A program made the position numbers and the translations under genes. Shown here one piece after another: positions 32,557 to 40,981 of a DNA stretch of 64,000 nt. The notes under the pieces were generated by a model, which was not told the origin of the DNA, did not search any database, and saw only the letters and a list, made by a program, of their open reading frames with translations. The DNA is from Paradesulfitobacterium ferrireducens (GTDB taxonomy: Bacteria > Bacillota > Desulfitobacteriia > Desulfitobacteriales > Desulfitobacteriaceae), in NCBI RefSeq assembly GCF_017310645.1, contig NZ_JAFLRH010000044.1:1-64000 (forward strand), given 5' to 3'. Position 1 is the first letter of the stretch, and every line of letters begins with the position of its first letter.

Positions 32557-33783
32557 ATGGGTAAAATCCTGGAGAATTTTAGCAAACAACTCATTGCGGA
32601 ATATGGCGTAGCCGTACCGAAAAGTGCGGTAGCCCATACCCCTGAGGAAGCCCGGGAGAAGGGTGAAAAGCTTGGTTTCCCGGTGGTGTTAAAGGCGCTT
32701 GTTCCTGTCGGTAAAAGAGGAAAAGCCGGAGCTATTAAATTCGCGCAAAGCGGGGAAGAAGCGGAAAGCCTGGCGCGTGAGCTTTTAAGCGTGACGGTAA
32801 GGCATTTCCCGGTGGAAAAAGTGTTGGTGGAGGAGAAAATAGCTATTGCCCAGGAATGGTACCTGTCCATTACCGTGGACAAGGGCAAACAAGCCCCGGT
32901 CATCATCGCCAGCCTGGAGGGCGGCGTGGATGTAGAGGAATTAAGCCGGGAGAAACCGGAAAAAGTCTGCACCAGACATGTTGACCCTCTTTTTGGGCTG
33001 GCTGAATATGAAGCTAAGGAAATTTGGGCAGGACTGGGCCTTAGCGGCAAACCTCTAACCTTGGCGACCCAGGCTTTAGTTAGGCTATATCGGGTTTTCA
33101 GTGAAAAAGATGCGACCTTGTTAGAGATTAACCCGCTCGTGCTGACTGAAAGCGGGGAAGTCATGGCCGCAGCCTCAGTGATGAGTGTGGATGACAGTGC
33201 CATGTACCGCCATCCTGAGCTGAGCAATATGGTGCAGTTAGGAAGTGAAAGGGCCTGGCGTCCGCTCACTGAATTAGAAAAAGCCATGGTTGAGGTCAAT
33301 GAAGCCGACCCTTACCGGGGGACAGCCCGGTATACGGAAATGGATGACGGGAATATCGGCTTTCTCTGCGGCGGCGGGGGCGGCAGCCTGCTCTCCTTCG
33401 ATGCGATTATCTCCTTTGGGGGTAAGCCTGCCAATTACAGTGAAGTTGGGGGCAACCCGCCCGAACGCAAGGTTTACGGCATTACCAAGGGTATTCTCTC
33501 GAAGCCGGGGGTTAAAGGGCTGTTTGTCGCGCATAATATCACGAACAATACCCAAGTGGACATTATGGCCAAAGGGGTGGTGCAGGCCTTGAAAGACCTG
33601 GGTAAAGACCCGGCAACCTTTCCGGTGGTAGTGCGGGAAGCAGGGGTAAACGATGAAGCAGCCCGGGAAATCTTTACAGCCGCAGGGATTGAGTATTATG
33701 GGGATGATGCCACGATTACTGAAGCAGCCAAGCGGATTGTAGAAAGAGTACAGGCTTCTGAGGCTGGCGAGGGGAGGAACTAA
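32557..33783 (+). CDS. Divergent succinate/malate-CoA ligase, beta subunit-like
   Basis: A 408-residue SucC-family protein: ATP-grasp domain (about 1-235; GFPVVLKALVPVGKRGKAGAI, KVLVEEKIA, LLEINPLVL) and a C-terminal CoA-binding-like domain. The segment that normally reads GCMVNGAGLAMATMD is here GFLCGGGGGSLLSFD (about 268-282), so the enzyme is not an ordinary succinyl-CoA synthetase. It would activate a dicarboxylate to its CoA ester with ATP. GAGGAGGG precedes the ATG. The operon position, between a CoA-ester lyase and SucD-like gene, suggests a malate- or citramalate-CoA ligase. Confidence 0.85.
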   Translation: MGKILENFSKQLIAEYGVAVPKSAVAHTPEEAREKGEKLGFPVVLKALVPVGKRGKAGAIKFAQSGEEAESLARELLSVTVRHFPVEKVLVEEKIAIAQEWYLSITVDKGKQAPVIIASLEGGVDVEELSREKPEKVCTRHVDPLFGLAEYEAKEIWAGLGLSGKPLTLATQALVRLYRVFSEKDATLLEINPLVLTESGEVMAAASVMSVDDSAMYRHPELSNMVQLGSERAWRPLTELEKAMVEVNEADPYRGTARYTEMDDGNIGFLCGGGGGSLLSFDAIISFGGKPANYSEVGGNPPERKVYGITKGILSKPGVKGLFVAHNITNNTQVDIMAKGVVQALKDLGKDPATFPVVVREAGVNDEAAREIFTAAGIEYYGDDATITEAAKRIVERVQASEAGEGRN

Positions 33784-33785
33784 GG

Positions 33786-34682
33786 ATGTCCATCTTATTA
33801 GACAAACATTCACGCATTGCGATTCAGGGAATCACCGGCCGTGAAGCAGCCATGGTTACGAAGCACAGCTTGGACTACGGGACCATGATTTTAGCAGGAG
33901 TCACACCGGGCAAGGAAGGGCAGGATGTTCACGGAGTGCCGGTGTATGATACTTTGAAAAAAGCCGTACAGGTACACGAAATCAATACCTCGGTTGTCTA
34001 CGTTCCCCCGGCCTTTGTCTATGATGCGGTGCTGGAAAGCATTGCCTGCGGGGTTAAACTGATTCTTATTGCCACAGAAAACGTGCCCCAGGCTGACGCT
34101 CTTAAGTTTCTGGCCCGGGCCAAACAGGCCGGAGTTCAGGTCATCGGCCCCAATTCGGTGGGGATGATCACGCCGAAAGACCGGGTGAAAGTCGGGGCCA
34201 TCGGGGGAGACAAGGTCGAGCGCTGTTTTGTGCCGGGAAAAGTGGGGGTAATCTCCCGCAGCGGCGGCATGACCGCCGAAACATCCTGGATGGTGAAGCG
34301 GGCAGGATATGGAGTCAGCACCTCGGTAAGCATCGGCGGGGACGCTCTTATTGGGACAAGTATCAGCGACTTGTTAAAGCTCTATCAGGCAGACCCGGAA
34401 ACCGAGGCTGTGGTCACCTTCTCCGAGCCCGGGACCAGTTTCGAAGAAGATGCGGCTGAACTGATTCAGGCCGGAGAGTTTAGCAAACCTTTATTTAGCT
34501 TTGTGGCGGGCCGCTTTACGGAAAGCATGCCGGAGGGAACAGTATTCGGGCATGCGGGGGCCATGATTGCGGGCGGTTCAGGCAAGCCTTCGCAAAAGAT
34601 GGCTAAACTAAAGGCGGCGGGAGCCCACGTGCTCGAGCGTTTTGATGACCTGATTCCACTACTTAAAGAAGTACTGAACTAA
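33786..34682 (+). CDS. Succinate/malate-CoA ligase, alpha subunit-like
   Basis: A 298-residue SucD-family protein. The CoA-binding Rossmann part has IAIQGITGREAAMVTKHSLDYG and VTPGKEGQDVHGVPVYDT; IGPNSVGMITP and ISRSGGMTAETSWMV follow. The phospho-histidine is in FGHAGAMIAGGSGKPSQK near residue 256, so the subunit should be catalytic. It starts two bases after the SucC-like stop and forms the second half of that ligase. A terminator follows, ending the operon. Confidence 0.9.
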   Translation: MSILLDKHSRIAIQGITGREAAMVTKHSLDYGTMILAGVTPGKEGQDVHGVPVYDTLKKAVQVHEINTSVVYVPPAFVYDAVLESIACGVKLILIATENVPQADALKFLARAKQAGVQVIGPNSVGMITPKDRVKVGAIGGDKVERCFVPGKVGVISRSGGMTAETSWMVKRAGYGVSTSVSIGGDALIGTSISDLLKLYQADPETEAVVTFSEPGTSFEEDAAELIQAGEFSKPLFSFVAGRFTESMPEGTVFGHAGAMIAGGSGKPSQKMAKLKAAGAHVLERFDDLIPLLKEVLN

Positions 34683-34702
34683 ACGTTATTAGATACTGTA
34701 CC

Positions 34703-34729
34703 AAAGCGGGATTCAACCCCGCTTTTTTT
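34703..34729 (+). terminator. Terminator after the sucD-like gene
   Basis: AAAGCGGG (34703-34710) and CCCGCTTT (34718-34725) around ATTCAAC, then a run of seven T. The GGG-ATTCAA-CCC core is the same as in the 44-bp palindromic repeat elsewhere in the window. Confidence 0.9.
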
Positions 34730-34737
34730 GTACCATC

Positions 34738-34790
34738 AGAAAGCATAAATCTCTGGTGGCACAAGCCAAGTTTTCTTTACATATCTGAAT
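34738..34790 (+). repeat. Dispersed repeat, partial copy (AAGCATAA ... AAGCCAAGT-TTTCTTT)
   Basis: This stretch shares AAAGCATAA and AAGCCAAGTTTTCTTT...CATATCTGAA with two sites at 59797-59910. Only one hairpin arm is present here. The remaining AT-rich 34791-34945 has no gene; a short GAATATATTC palindrome near 34844 is the only other structure seen. Confidence 0.5.
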
Positions 34791-34945
34791 GTATTAATGT
34801 TTTGTAATTTTATCTGAAAAATTATAAATAATTTCTATAAACTAGAATATATTCATTAAATTTTTAATTATAACGTAATCTCGATGCAGCTAGAGTACAT
34901 TAACTCTCGACCGCTTTATCTAAATATTTATATATTATTTACAAA

Positions 34946-34961
34946 TGGCATAAATTTTGCA
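34946..34961 (+). promoter_or_regulatory. Sigma-54 promoter of the SLC13 transporter gene
   Basis: TGGCATA-AATT-TTGCA has the conserved GG and GC with correct spacing. It lies 147 bases before the transporter start. No TGTT-N9-AACA enhancer was found upstream. Confidence 0.75.
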
Positions 34962-35022
34962 ATAATGAATAATGCCAAACTTGATGCATTCATAAAATGC
35001 AAATAATCATGTAAAAGGAGGT

Positions 35023-35118
35023 ATGGATTTTAATCGTGGCAAAGTAGAAAATGTATCCACAAATTGGAAAAAGAGAAGTTGGAAAAGAGGAAAGAGGAGA
35101 GAGGAAAATGGCAACTAA
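35023..35118 (+). CDS. Possible 31-residue leader peptide overlapping the transporter start
   Basis: A perfect AAAGGAGGT ribosome site precedes ATG 35023, which opens a 31-codon frame rich in Lys, Arg and Glu (ends GKRREENGN). It is out of frame with, and stops ten bases inside, the transporter gene that starts at 35108. It may couple translation, or be a chance frame in a purine-rich leader. Confidence 0.3.
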   Translation: MDFNRGKVENVSTNWKKRSWKRGKRREENGN

Positions 35119-36649
35119 AGTTGACGTGGCCCCGGGAGCACACCCCGGACAGACGATTTCTGCCGGGGAAGAGAAGTTTGAACGCATCCGTAAGACAGTG
35201 GGATTTTTTCTGGCTCCTGCCTTATTCTTGTTATTTTATTATATGCCCATCGCGGGATTGTCTCCTGCTGCCCATAATCTAGCCGCCATCTTTGTCTTTA
35301 CTGTTACTTTATGGATAACGGAAGCGGTTCCGATTCCGATAGCAGCCATCCTTGGCCCTATCTTAACTGTCATTTTCGGAGTGACTACAGCCAAAGAGGC
35401 TTTTGCTGCCTTTGCTGATCCTACGATTATGTTGTTTCTCGGCGGGTTTATCCTGGCTGAAGCGATGGCGGTGCAAGGTCTCGACCGCCGCTTTGCACTG
35501 GGAATTTTATCTTTAAGCGCGGTAAAAGGAAATGCCTATCGAATTCTTTTTGCATTCGGCGCCATTATCACCTTCTTGTCAATGTGGCTTTCAAATACAG
35601 CCACCGCTGCCATGATGTACCCGATCGGCCTCGGAGTTTTGGGGGCAATCGCCAACGTCAAAGCGGAGGATGCGGGCAAGAGCAAATTCGGCACCGGCAT
35701 GATGCTAATGGTAGCTTACACGGCCAGCATCGGCGGCATCGGCACCCCGATTGGCTCTCCCCCGAATCTGATTGGCCTGGCAAGCATGGAAAAGATCCTT
35801 AAAGTAAAGATTCCGTTTGTCCAATGGATGGAAGTCACAGTACCTATCATGATCATCATGTTTATTTTCCTCTACTTTTATATTTCCAGGACTTCCCCGC
35901 CGCCGGCTAAAGATGCATCAGGCAGCAATGACTATATCTCAGAACAGAAAAAAGCCATGGGCTCTTGGACCCGAGGGCAAATCAACGCCTTGCTGGCTTT
36001 TTTGGTAGCCGTTGCGCTTTGGGTTTACCCTGGGATTCTCGCCATTATTGAGGGTACCAAAGGCCCGAATTATGTGCATTTTGCCAGCACTTTTCCGGAA
36101 TCGGTGGTTGCCTTATTGGCCGCTTCCTTGCTGTTCGTGCTTCCGACCAACTGGAAAAAACGGGAGTTTACCATCACAGCCAAGCAGGCTCTGAATATTG
36201 ACTGGGGAACGCTTTTACTCTTCGGCGGAGGGATTGCGCTGGGGGATCTCATGTTCAAAACCGGCTTGGCCAAAGCCGTAGGCAATGGCTTAGTCAGCCT
36301 GACCGGGGCAGACAGCCTTATCAGTATTACTGCACTTGCGATTTTCATTTCGGTATTACTGACTGAAACGACTTCCAATACAGCGGCGGCCACCATGGTC
36401 GTACCCATTGTCATCGCGATTGCAACCCAGGCCCAAGTAAGCCCGATTCCACCGGCACTCGGGGCAACTTTGGCCGCCAGCATGGCCTTTATGCTGCCTG
36501 TGTCCACGCCGCCCAATGCCATTGTCTACGGTTCAGGCCTAGTGCCGGTTACAAAAATGATAAAAACCGGATTTTGGTTGGACTTTTTCGCTTATTTCAT
36601 AATCCTGATCGGAGTCTTAACCCTGCCTAAATTAGTCGGGTTGATGTAA
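35108..36649 (+). CDS. SLC13/DASS family Na+/dicarboxylate symporter
   Basis: A 513-residue divalent-anion symporter. Both signature SNT motifs are present: SMWLSNTATAAMMYPIG (about 163-179) and LTETTSNTAAATMVVPI (about 418-434), which bind Na+ and the substrate carboxylate. PIGSPPNLIG and PVSTPPNAIVYGSG mark the two helical-hairpin ends. About eleven to twelve membrane segments. It imports succinate-like dicarboxylates or sulfate-like anions. Own sigma-54 promoter and position after the SDH/CitE/SucCD operon make it the probable importer for that pathway. The ATG at 35108 follows a purine-rich GAGGAGAGAGG. Confidence 0.92.
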   Translation: MATKVDVAPGAHPGQTISAGEEKFERIRKTVGFFLAPALFLLFYYMPIAGLSPAAHNLAAIFVFTVTLWITEAVPIPIAAILGPILTVIFGVTTAKEAFAAFADPTIMLFLGGFILAEAMAVQGLDRRFALGILSLSAVKGNAYRILFAFGAIITFLSMWLSNTATAAMMYPIGLGVLGAIANVKAEDAGKSKFGTGMMLMVAYTASIGGIGTPIGSPPNLIGLASMEKILKVKIPFVQWMEVTVPIMIIMFIFLYFYISRTSPPPAKDASGSNDYISEQKKAMGSWTRGQINALLAFLVAVALWVYPGILAIIEGTKGPNYVHFASTFPESVVALLAASLLFVLPTNWKKREFTITAKQALNIDWGTLLLFGGGIALGDLMFKTGLAKAVGNGLVSLTGADSLISITALAIFISVLLTETTSNTAAATMVVPIVIAIATQAQVSPIPPALGATLAASMAFMLPVSTPPNAIVYGSGLVPVTKMIKTGFWLDFFAYFIILIGVLTLPKLVGLM

Positions 36650-36710
36650 AAAGTTTCGTGGTACTTCACAAAAGGACACGAATGATGTAATATAATGGGA
36701 GACAAGATTA

Positions 36711-36730
36711 GGGGTGGTAGAACCACCCTT
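36711..36730 (+). terminator. Hairpin between the two transporter genes
   Basis: AGGGTGGT and ACCACCCT around AGA, then TTTCATTG. A TATAAT-like box (about 36690-36695) just upstream suggests the hairpin lies in the 5' leader of the next gene rather than, or as well as, ending the previous one. Confidence 0.4.
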
Positions 36731-36820
36731 TCATTGTGTGCGCAAATGAATCGCACTCTCCGAAGAACGGTGAAGGGGGCCGTATCTTTTGGAGCCATTA
36801 CATTGGAGGAGTGATTTTCT

Positions 36821-38095
36821 GTGCAGGCCACTATTGCTCTCGCTATTTTCATCCTCACTTATGTCTTGATCATTTCAGAGAAAGTTCACCGTGCGATCGC
36901 AGCCTTGCTTGGCGGCATGATCCTCATTTTAGCCGGGGTTCTTGACCAAGAAAAGGCAATTGAGCACATCGATTGGAACACACTAGGACTTCTTATCGGC
37001 ATGATGATCGTGGTAGGAATCACCCGGCGCACCGGGGTCTTCCAATACTTAGCCTTAAAAGCTGTCCGTATCGCCAAAGGGGAACCGATCCGGATCCTGA
37101 TTGCTTTAGCGACGGTGACGGCGATCTTATCCGCCTTTCTGGACAATGTAACGACCGTATTATTGATTGTACCCATTACTTTTACCATTGCCGACAGCCT
37201 TGGCCTCAATCCAATTCCTTTTTTATTGAGTCAAGTCTTAGCCAGTAATATCGGAGGTACGGCGACCCTAATCGGCGATCCACCCAACATTATGATTGGA
37301 AGCCAGACACATCTGGGCTTTCTTGATTTTATTACGAACTTGACTCCGGTGATCATCGTCATTCATATCGTAACTATGCTGATTTTCTATTTTCTCTACC
37401 GTCATAAGCTTCAGGTTTCGGATGAGGTAAAACGCAAAGTAACCAATGTCAACCCGCGCGACGAGATTAAAGATTATGGACTTCTTAAAAAAAGTCTGGT
37501 TGTTTTAGCCTTGATTATTACCGGATTTGTCCTGCACCAGTCCTTGCATCTTGAATCCGCCACCATTGCCTTGTCCGGAGCGGCACTCCTGATGTTTATC
37601 GCACGGGAAGAACCAGAAGATATCTTATTGGCCGTGGAGTGGCCTTCGATCTTTTTCTTCCTAGGTTTATTTATCGTCGTCGGTGGGCTGGTGGAGACTG
37701 GGCTGATCAATAAGCTGGCTCAGTGGGCTTTGAATGTCACCGCCGGAAATTTTGTATTTACCGGAATGCTCATTCTCTGGCTTTCAGCCATTGCCTCAGC
37801 CTTTGTGGATAACATTCCCTTTGTGGCAACCATGATTCCTTTGATTCACCAGATGGGGAACTTGGGAGGGCTTACCCCCCAGGCTTTGGAACCTTTATGG
37901 TGGGCACTTTCTCTTGGAGCCTGCCTAGGCGGAAACGGCACCATTATCGGTGCCTCGGCTAATGTCATTGTCGCCGGCCTGGCTGAGAAAAACGGGTACG
38001 CCATAAGCTTTGTTAAATTTATGAAGCTGGCATTCCCAATGATGATCGTTTCAGTAGCCATATCTATGATTTATTTGCTGATCTTTTATTTTTAG
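36821..38095 (+). CDS. ArsB/NhaD/SLC13-related ion transporter family permease
   Basis: A 424-residue protein with about eleven membrane segments, of the ion transporter superfamily that includes ArsB, NhaD and the P protein. Motifs: SAFLDNVTTVLLIVPITF (about 107-124) and SAFVDNIPFVATMIPL (about 325-340), the inverted-repeat core; NIGGTATLIGDPPNIMIG and GGNGTIIGASANVIVAG. Substrate may be Na+/H+, citrate or another anion. GGAGGAG precedes a GTG start. Adjacent to the SLC13 symporter, so co-function is possible, but it may have its own promoter near 36660-36695. Confidence 0.85.
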   Translation: MQATIALAIFILTYVLIISEKVHRAIAALLGGMILILAGVLDQEKAIEHIDWNTLGLLIGMMIVVGITRRTGVFQYLALKAVRIAKGEPIRILIALATVTAILSAFLDNVTTVLLIVPITFTIADSLGLNPIPFLLSQVLASNIGGTATLIGDPPNIMIGSQTHLGFLDFITNLTPVIIVIHIVTMLIFYFLYRHKLQVSDEVKRKVTNVNPRDEIKDYGLLKKSLVVLALIITGFVLHQSLHLESATIALSGAALLMFIAREEPEDILLAVEWPSIFFFLGLFIVVGGLVETGLINKLAQWALNVTAGNFVFTGMLILWLSAIASAFVDNIPFVATMIPLIHQMGNLGGLTPQALEPLWWALSLGACLGGNGTIIGASANVIVAGLAEKNGYAISFVKFMKLAFPMMIVSVAISMIYLLIFYF

Positions 38096-38121
38096 AGAAA
38101 GAATTTGCGCATATCTACTTG

Positions 38122-38147
38122 CCGGCCGTAGTTTCACGGCCGGTTTT
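38122..38147 (+). terminator. Terminator after the ion transporter gene
   Basis: CCGGCCGT (38122-38129) and ACGGCCGG (38136-38143) around AGTTTC, followed by TTTT. Confidence 0.9.
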
Positions 38148-38243
38148 ATTCTTACAAAAATTAAGATACCAAAGCATAATTATCTCTTTCTTGTCGATGC
38201 TATAACTTAGTTGGACAAGAAAAAAGAGTGAGGGCGCTTTGGT

Positions 38244-39536
38244 ATGAAAAGGAAAAGAGAGGGTATTCCCGTTTGGTCAAAAATGCGAAAACGAGCTATA
38301 ATCTTAAGTTTGATTGCACTGGGATTGCTCATAGCATTAAGTTATTTCCTAAATTTGACGTCCCTTTTAGATTTCCGGTCACCGTTGCCCGAACCGTTGG
38401 TCCAAAATTCAGAGACCGGGGAAATTAAAGATGAACCGGAAGCCGAACCGGAGCTCCCGGTCCCTGGCTCGGTGAGCCCTTTGACAGTGCTTCTGGTGGG
38501 TGTAGATATCAGGCCGGGAGAACCTTCTATTAGCAATACCGATACGCTTGTGGTGGCTCAGGTTAATCCCCAGAAGGGCCAAATCGGACTCTTGTCAATA
38601 CCGAGGGATACTCAAGTAGAGCTGCCGAAGTACGGAACGGGAAAAATTAATATGGCAGCCAGGGGTGGTTCAGGTCTGGCAAGCACGAAGAAGATGGTGG
38701 AAAATTTATTGGGCCTGAAGCTGGATGGCTATTTATTGACCGATTTCGCAGGATTCAAGAAAACGATTGACACCCTGGGGGGGGTTACCCTTACGGTTGA
38801 GAAAGACATGTACTATATCACCGGGGATGCGGAAGACGGAATCATTAATCTTAAACAAGGAACGCAGCGTCTAAATGGAGACCAAGCCTTACAATATGCC
38901 CGTTTTCGTCATGATGCTTTGGCAGATATCTCACGTACTGTCCGCCAGCAGGCTGTCTTAAAGGCGGCCGCTCAGGAACTGCTTCAGTTAAAGACCTTGC
39001 CCAAATTACCGGTGCTTATTCCTCAAATAGTCAGCTCAATCAAGACGGATTTGGATTTCAAGGAAATGCTCACTCTGGCCAATGTGATGGTGCGTCTTAA
39101 TAAGGCAACTGTTATTTCTCAGACCTTGCCGGGAAATTTTGTAACAGAGGAAGGAATAAGTTATTGGAAGGTTAATACGCAGGAAACAAAAGAAGTGGCC
39201 CGTAATTTTTTTGAATCCGGGAAAACGGTGAATATTTTTTCGCATAAAGTAGAAAGTCAAATCGCTCAGGGGATTAATAGCGAAAAGGCGGAAGTTGTTC
39301 TAACTGATAATATAGCATTAAAGGAGAAAGAACCCCAGAAGGCGAATATTAAGCAGGAAAAGATTAGACCCGAGAAGACTGAATTAGAGAAGGCCCGCTC
39401 AGAAGAGACTGGATTTGAAAAGGCAGAGTTGGGCAACAAAAAGCTTGATTCCGAGAATTTGAAACTTCAGCAGGTTGAAGACGGCATTATCGTTGAAGTG
39501 GAGGTTCTGGCCCCCTCTCAAGCCGGGAAGGGATAA
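38244..39536 (+). CDS. LytR-CpsA-Psr (LCP) family cell-wall polymer transferase
   Basis: A 430-residue LCP protein: cytoplasmic N-terminus, one membrane helix (about 16-33), then the extracellular LCP domain (about 75-225). LCP motifs include VLLVGVDIRPGEPSISNTDTL, LLSIPRDTQVELP, TDFAGFKKTIDTLGGV and QYARFRHDALADISRTVRQQ. These enzymes attach teichoic acid-like or polysaccharide chains to peptidoglycan. The last 90 residues are a charged Lys/Glu repeat tail (EKTELEKARSEETGFEKAE) not usual in the family, perhaps a wall-spanning stalk. CorA-like gene follows after three bases. Confidence 0.9.
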   Translation: MKRKREGIPVWSKMRKRAIILSLIALGLLIALSYFLNLTSLLDFRSPLPEPLVQNSETGEIKDEPEAEPELPVPGSVSPLTVLLVGVDIRPGEPSISNTDTLVVAQVNPQKGQIGLLSIPRDTQVELPKYGTGKINMAARGGSGLASTKKMVENLLGLKLDGYLLTDFAGFKKTIDTLGGVTLTVEKDMYYITGDAEDGIINLKQGTQRLNGDQALQYARFRHDALADISRTVRQQAVLKAAAQELLQLKTLPKLPVLIPQIVSSIKTDLDFKEMLTLANVMVRLNKATVISQTLPGNFVTEEGISYWKVNTQETKEVARNFFESGKTVNIFSHKVESQIAQGINSEKAEVVLTDNIALKEKEPQKANIKQEKIRPEKTELEKARSEETGFEKAELGNKKLDSENLKLQQVEDGIIVEVEVLAPSQAGKG

Positions 39537-39539
39537 TTG

Positions 39540-40457
39540 ATGGAAGAGTTTCTGATACATACTAATGGATTAAAAAAAATGGGCGCTCACCTGCAAGAAG
39601 GCTGCGCCCAAGATTGTTTCCGCTTGGTCGTGGCGGAAGCTCCGGAATTAAAGACGCACTCATCCCGAATATTCGGTTCGGAAATAAAATTTAGTAAGGA
39701 ATGGGAGAGTAAGGAGGGGCGCAGCCCGCTTTTTGAACATATCGGGCCTAATCTTCATTTTGTTTTATTTAACGATCTTAATAACAAAGGCCAAGAACAT
39801 AAGATGCGTTTTTTTATCACCAAAGACGCGTTTGTGCTTATGGGTTGGGGTGAAATTAAGCCTGAACTGCTTGCTGCTTGGGCCGAACGCGGCTTGCTAA
39901 ATGAGCCTCTTGATTTAGCGCTGAACCTTGGTTATTTCGTATTAGGGCATCATCAGGCTTGGCTTGAACAATTAGAGCAAGGGATGGATCATGTGGAAGT
40001 GGAGATCTTAAAAGGCGCGCGCAGGTGGCAGCAAGAAAGAATTATTCATTTGCACCGCAAGGTTCTCCGGCTTAAAAAATCTCTGAATTCTCATCTCTCC
40101 GTTTTCAGCAGGCTGTCCGAATTTCAGAAGTCGGCGGGGCCGGCGCTGTGGAAGGATCTTGTGGCTGATACCCAGAGAGAATTAGATGATGTCCGCCAAA
40201 TGCATGACTTGGTTGAAAACTTACGGGAAGCCTATCAAGCGGCAGTTGACAACCGTTCGAATGATATTATGAAGCTTTTAACCCTTATGGCCACGATTCT
40301 ATTGCCGATCAATCTGCTCACCAGTTTTTTCGGGATGAATTTCGAAAACATGCCCTTGATTCATAAAGCTTATGGCCTCCCTGTTTTCTATACTCTTAGC
40401 TTAGTAATCGCGGCTTTAGCTTTTTGGTACTTCTGGAAACAGAAATGGCTGAAGTAA
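39540..40457 (+). CDS. CorA-family magnesium/divalent cation transporter
   Basis: A 305-residue CorA-like channel: long cytoplasmic helical N-terminal part, with a basic/acidic coiled region (about 150-235), and two C-terminal membrane helices. The GMN signature lies near residues 265-267 (SFFGMNFENMP), at the mouth of the pore, as in all CorA proteins. GGGAAGGG precedes the ATG at 39540. It mediates Mg2+ or Co2+ passage. Probably co-transcribed with the LCP gene. Confidence 0.9.
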   Translation: MEEFLIHTNGLKKMGAHLQEGCAQDCFRLVVAEAPELKTHSSRIFGSEIKFSKEWESKEGRSPLFEHIGPNLHFVLFNDLNNKGQEHKMRFFITKDAFVLMGWGEIKPELLAAWAERGLLNEPLDLALNLGYFVLGHHQAWLEQLEQGMDHVEVEILKGARRWQQERIIHLHRKVLRLKKSLNSHLSVFSRLSEFQKSAGPALWKDLVADTQRELDDVRQMHDLVENLREAYQAAVDNRSNDIMKLLTLMATILLPINLLTSFFGMNFENMPLIHKAYGLPVFYTLSLVIAALAFWYFWKQKWLK

Positions 40458-40521
40458 GCCTTGCGGTCGAATTAAAACCGGGGTATAATATCTCCGATTG
40501 TTTGAATTTACAGGAGGGCAT

Positions 40522-40863
40522 ATGGATACGCTGTTTGAGAAATTAAAGGAATACTTACATATGGACCAAGAGTTGCCGTTTGAAGAATTCTCGGAATACT
40601 ACCGCCGGCTGATTGATGAACTCAACACCAATTTTCAGAGTCTGGAACAGGATGCTTTGATTAAAGCGCGTTATATCTGTTCCATTGTGCAAGCCAATGC
40701 TGATGCCCGTTCCAAACAGGATAAGAATAAGGCCAAGGCCTTCAAAAAAATGGCTGCGAAATCTGCTTTCTGGTCGGATGCCATTAATTTTAACCTTTTG
40801 AAAAGGGGCTTAACTCAAGAGCAAATTGACCAAGCGACTGAAGAAATTAACGAGGCCATGTAA
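40522..40863 (+). CDS. Conserved-looking small cytoplasmic protein of unknown function
   Basis: A 113-residue, soluble, largely helical and charged protein (MDTLFEKLKEYLHMDQELPFE...). CAGGAGGG precedes the ATG at 40522. It has no membrane segment, signal or metal motif I can recognise. It lies between corA and the nucleotidyltransferase gene, and a weak hairpin follows. Confidence 0.65.
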   Translation: MDTLFEKLKEYLHMDQELPFEEFSEYYRRLIDELNTNFQSLEQDALIKARYICSIVQANADARSKQDKNKAKAFKKMAAKSAFWSDAINFNLLKRGLTQEQIDQATEEINEAM

Positions 40864-40880
40864 TCATACTAAAAAATGGT

Positions 40881-40911
40881 AAAGCGCTTCTGCATCAAGC
40901 GGGGGCGCTTT
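40881..40911 (+). terminator. Weak terminator-like hairpin
   Basis: AAAGCGC (40881-40887) and GCGCTTT (40905-40911) with a 17-base loop; no T-run beyond the stem. Confidence 0.4.
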
Positions 40912-40981
40912 CGTCGTTGATGCGTTTGGGTGAGCTGCTGTTTCATGATATAATATTAAGAAATGCTTTAAGGACGGGTCT

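Noticed and set aside
32181-33299. 372-codon open frame on the minus strand opposite the CitE-like and SucC-like genes
   Set aside because: The plus-strand products have clear family motifs throughout; the antisense frame is Ser/Pro-rich and has no recognisable domain. It is a by-product of codon bias.
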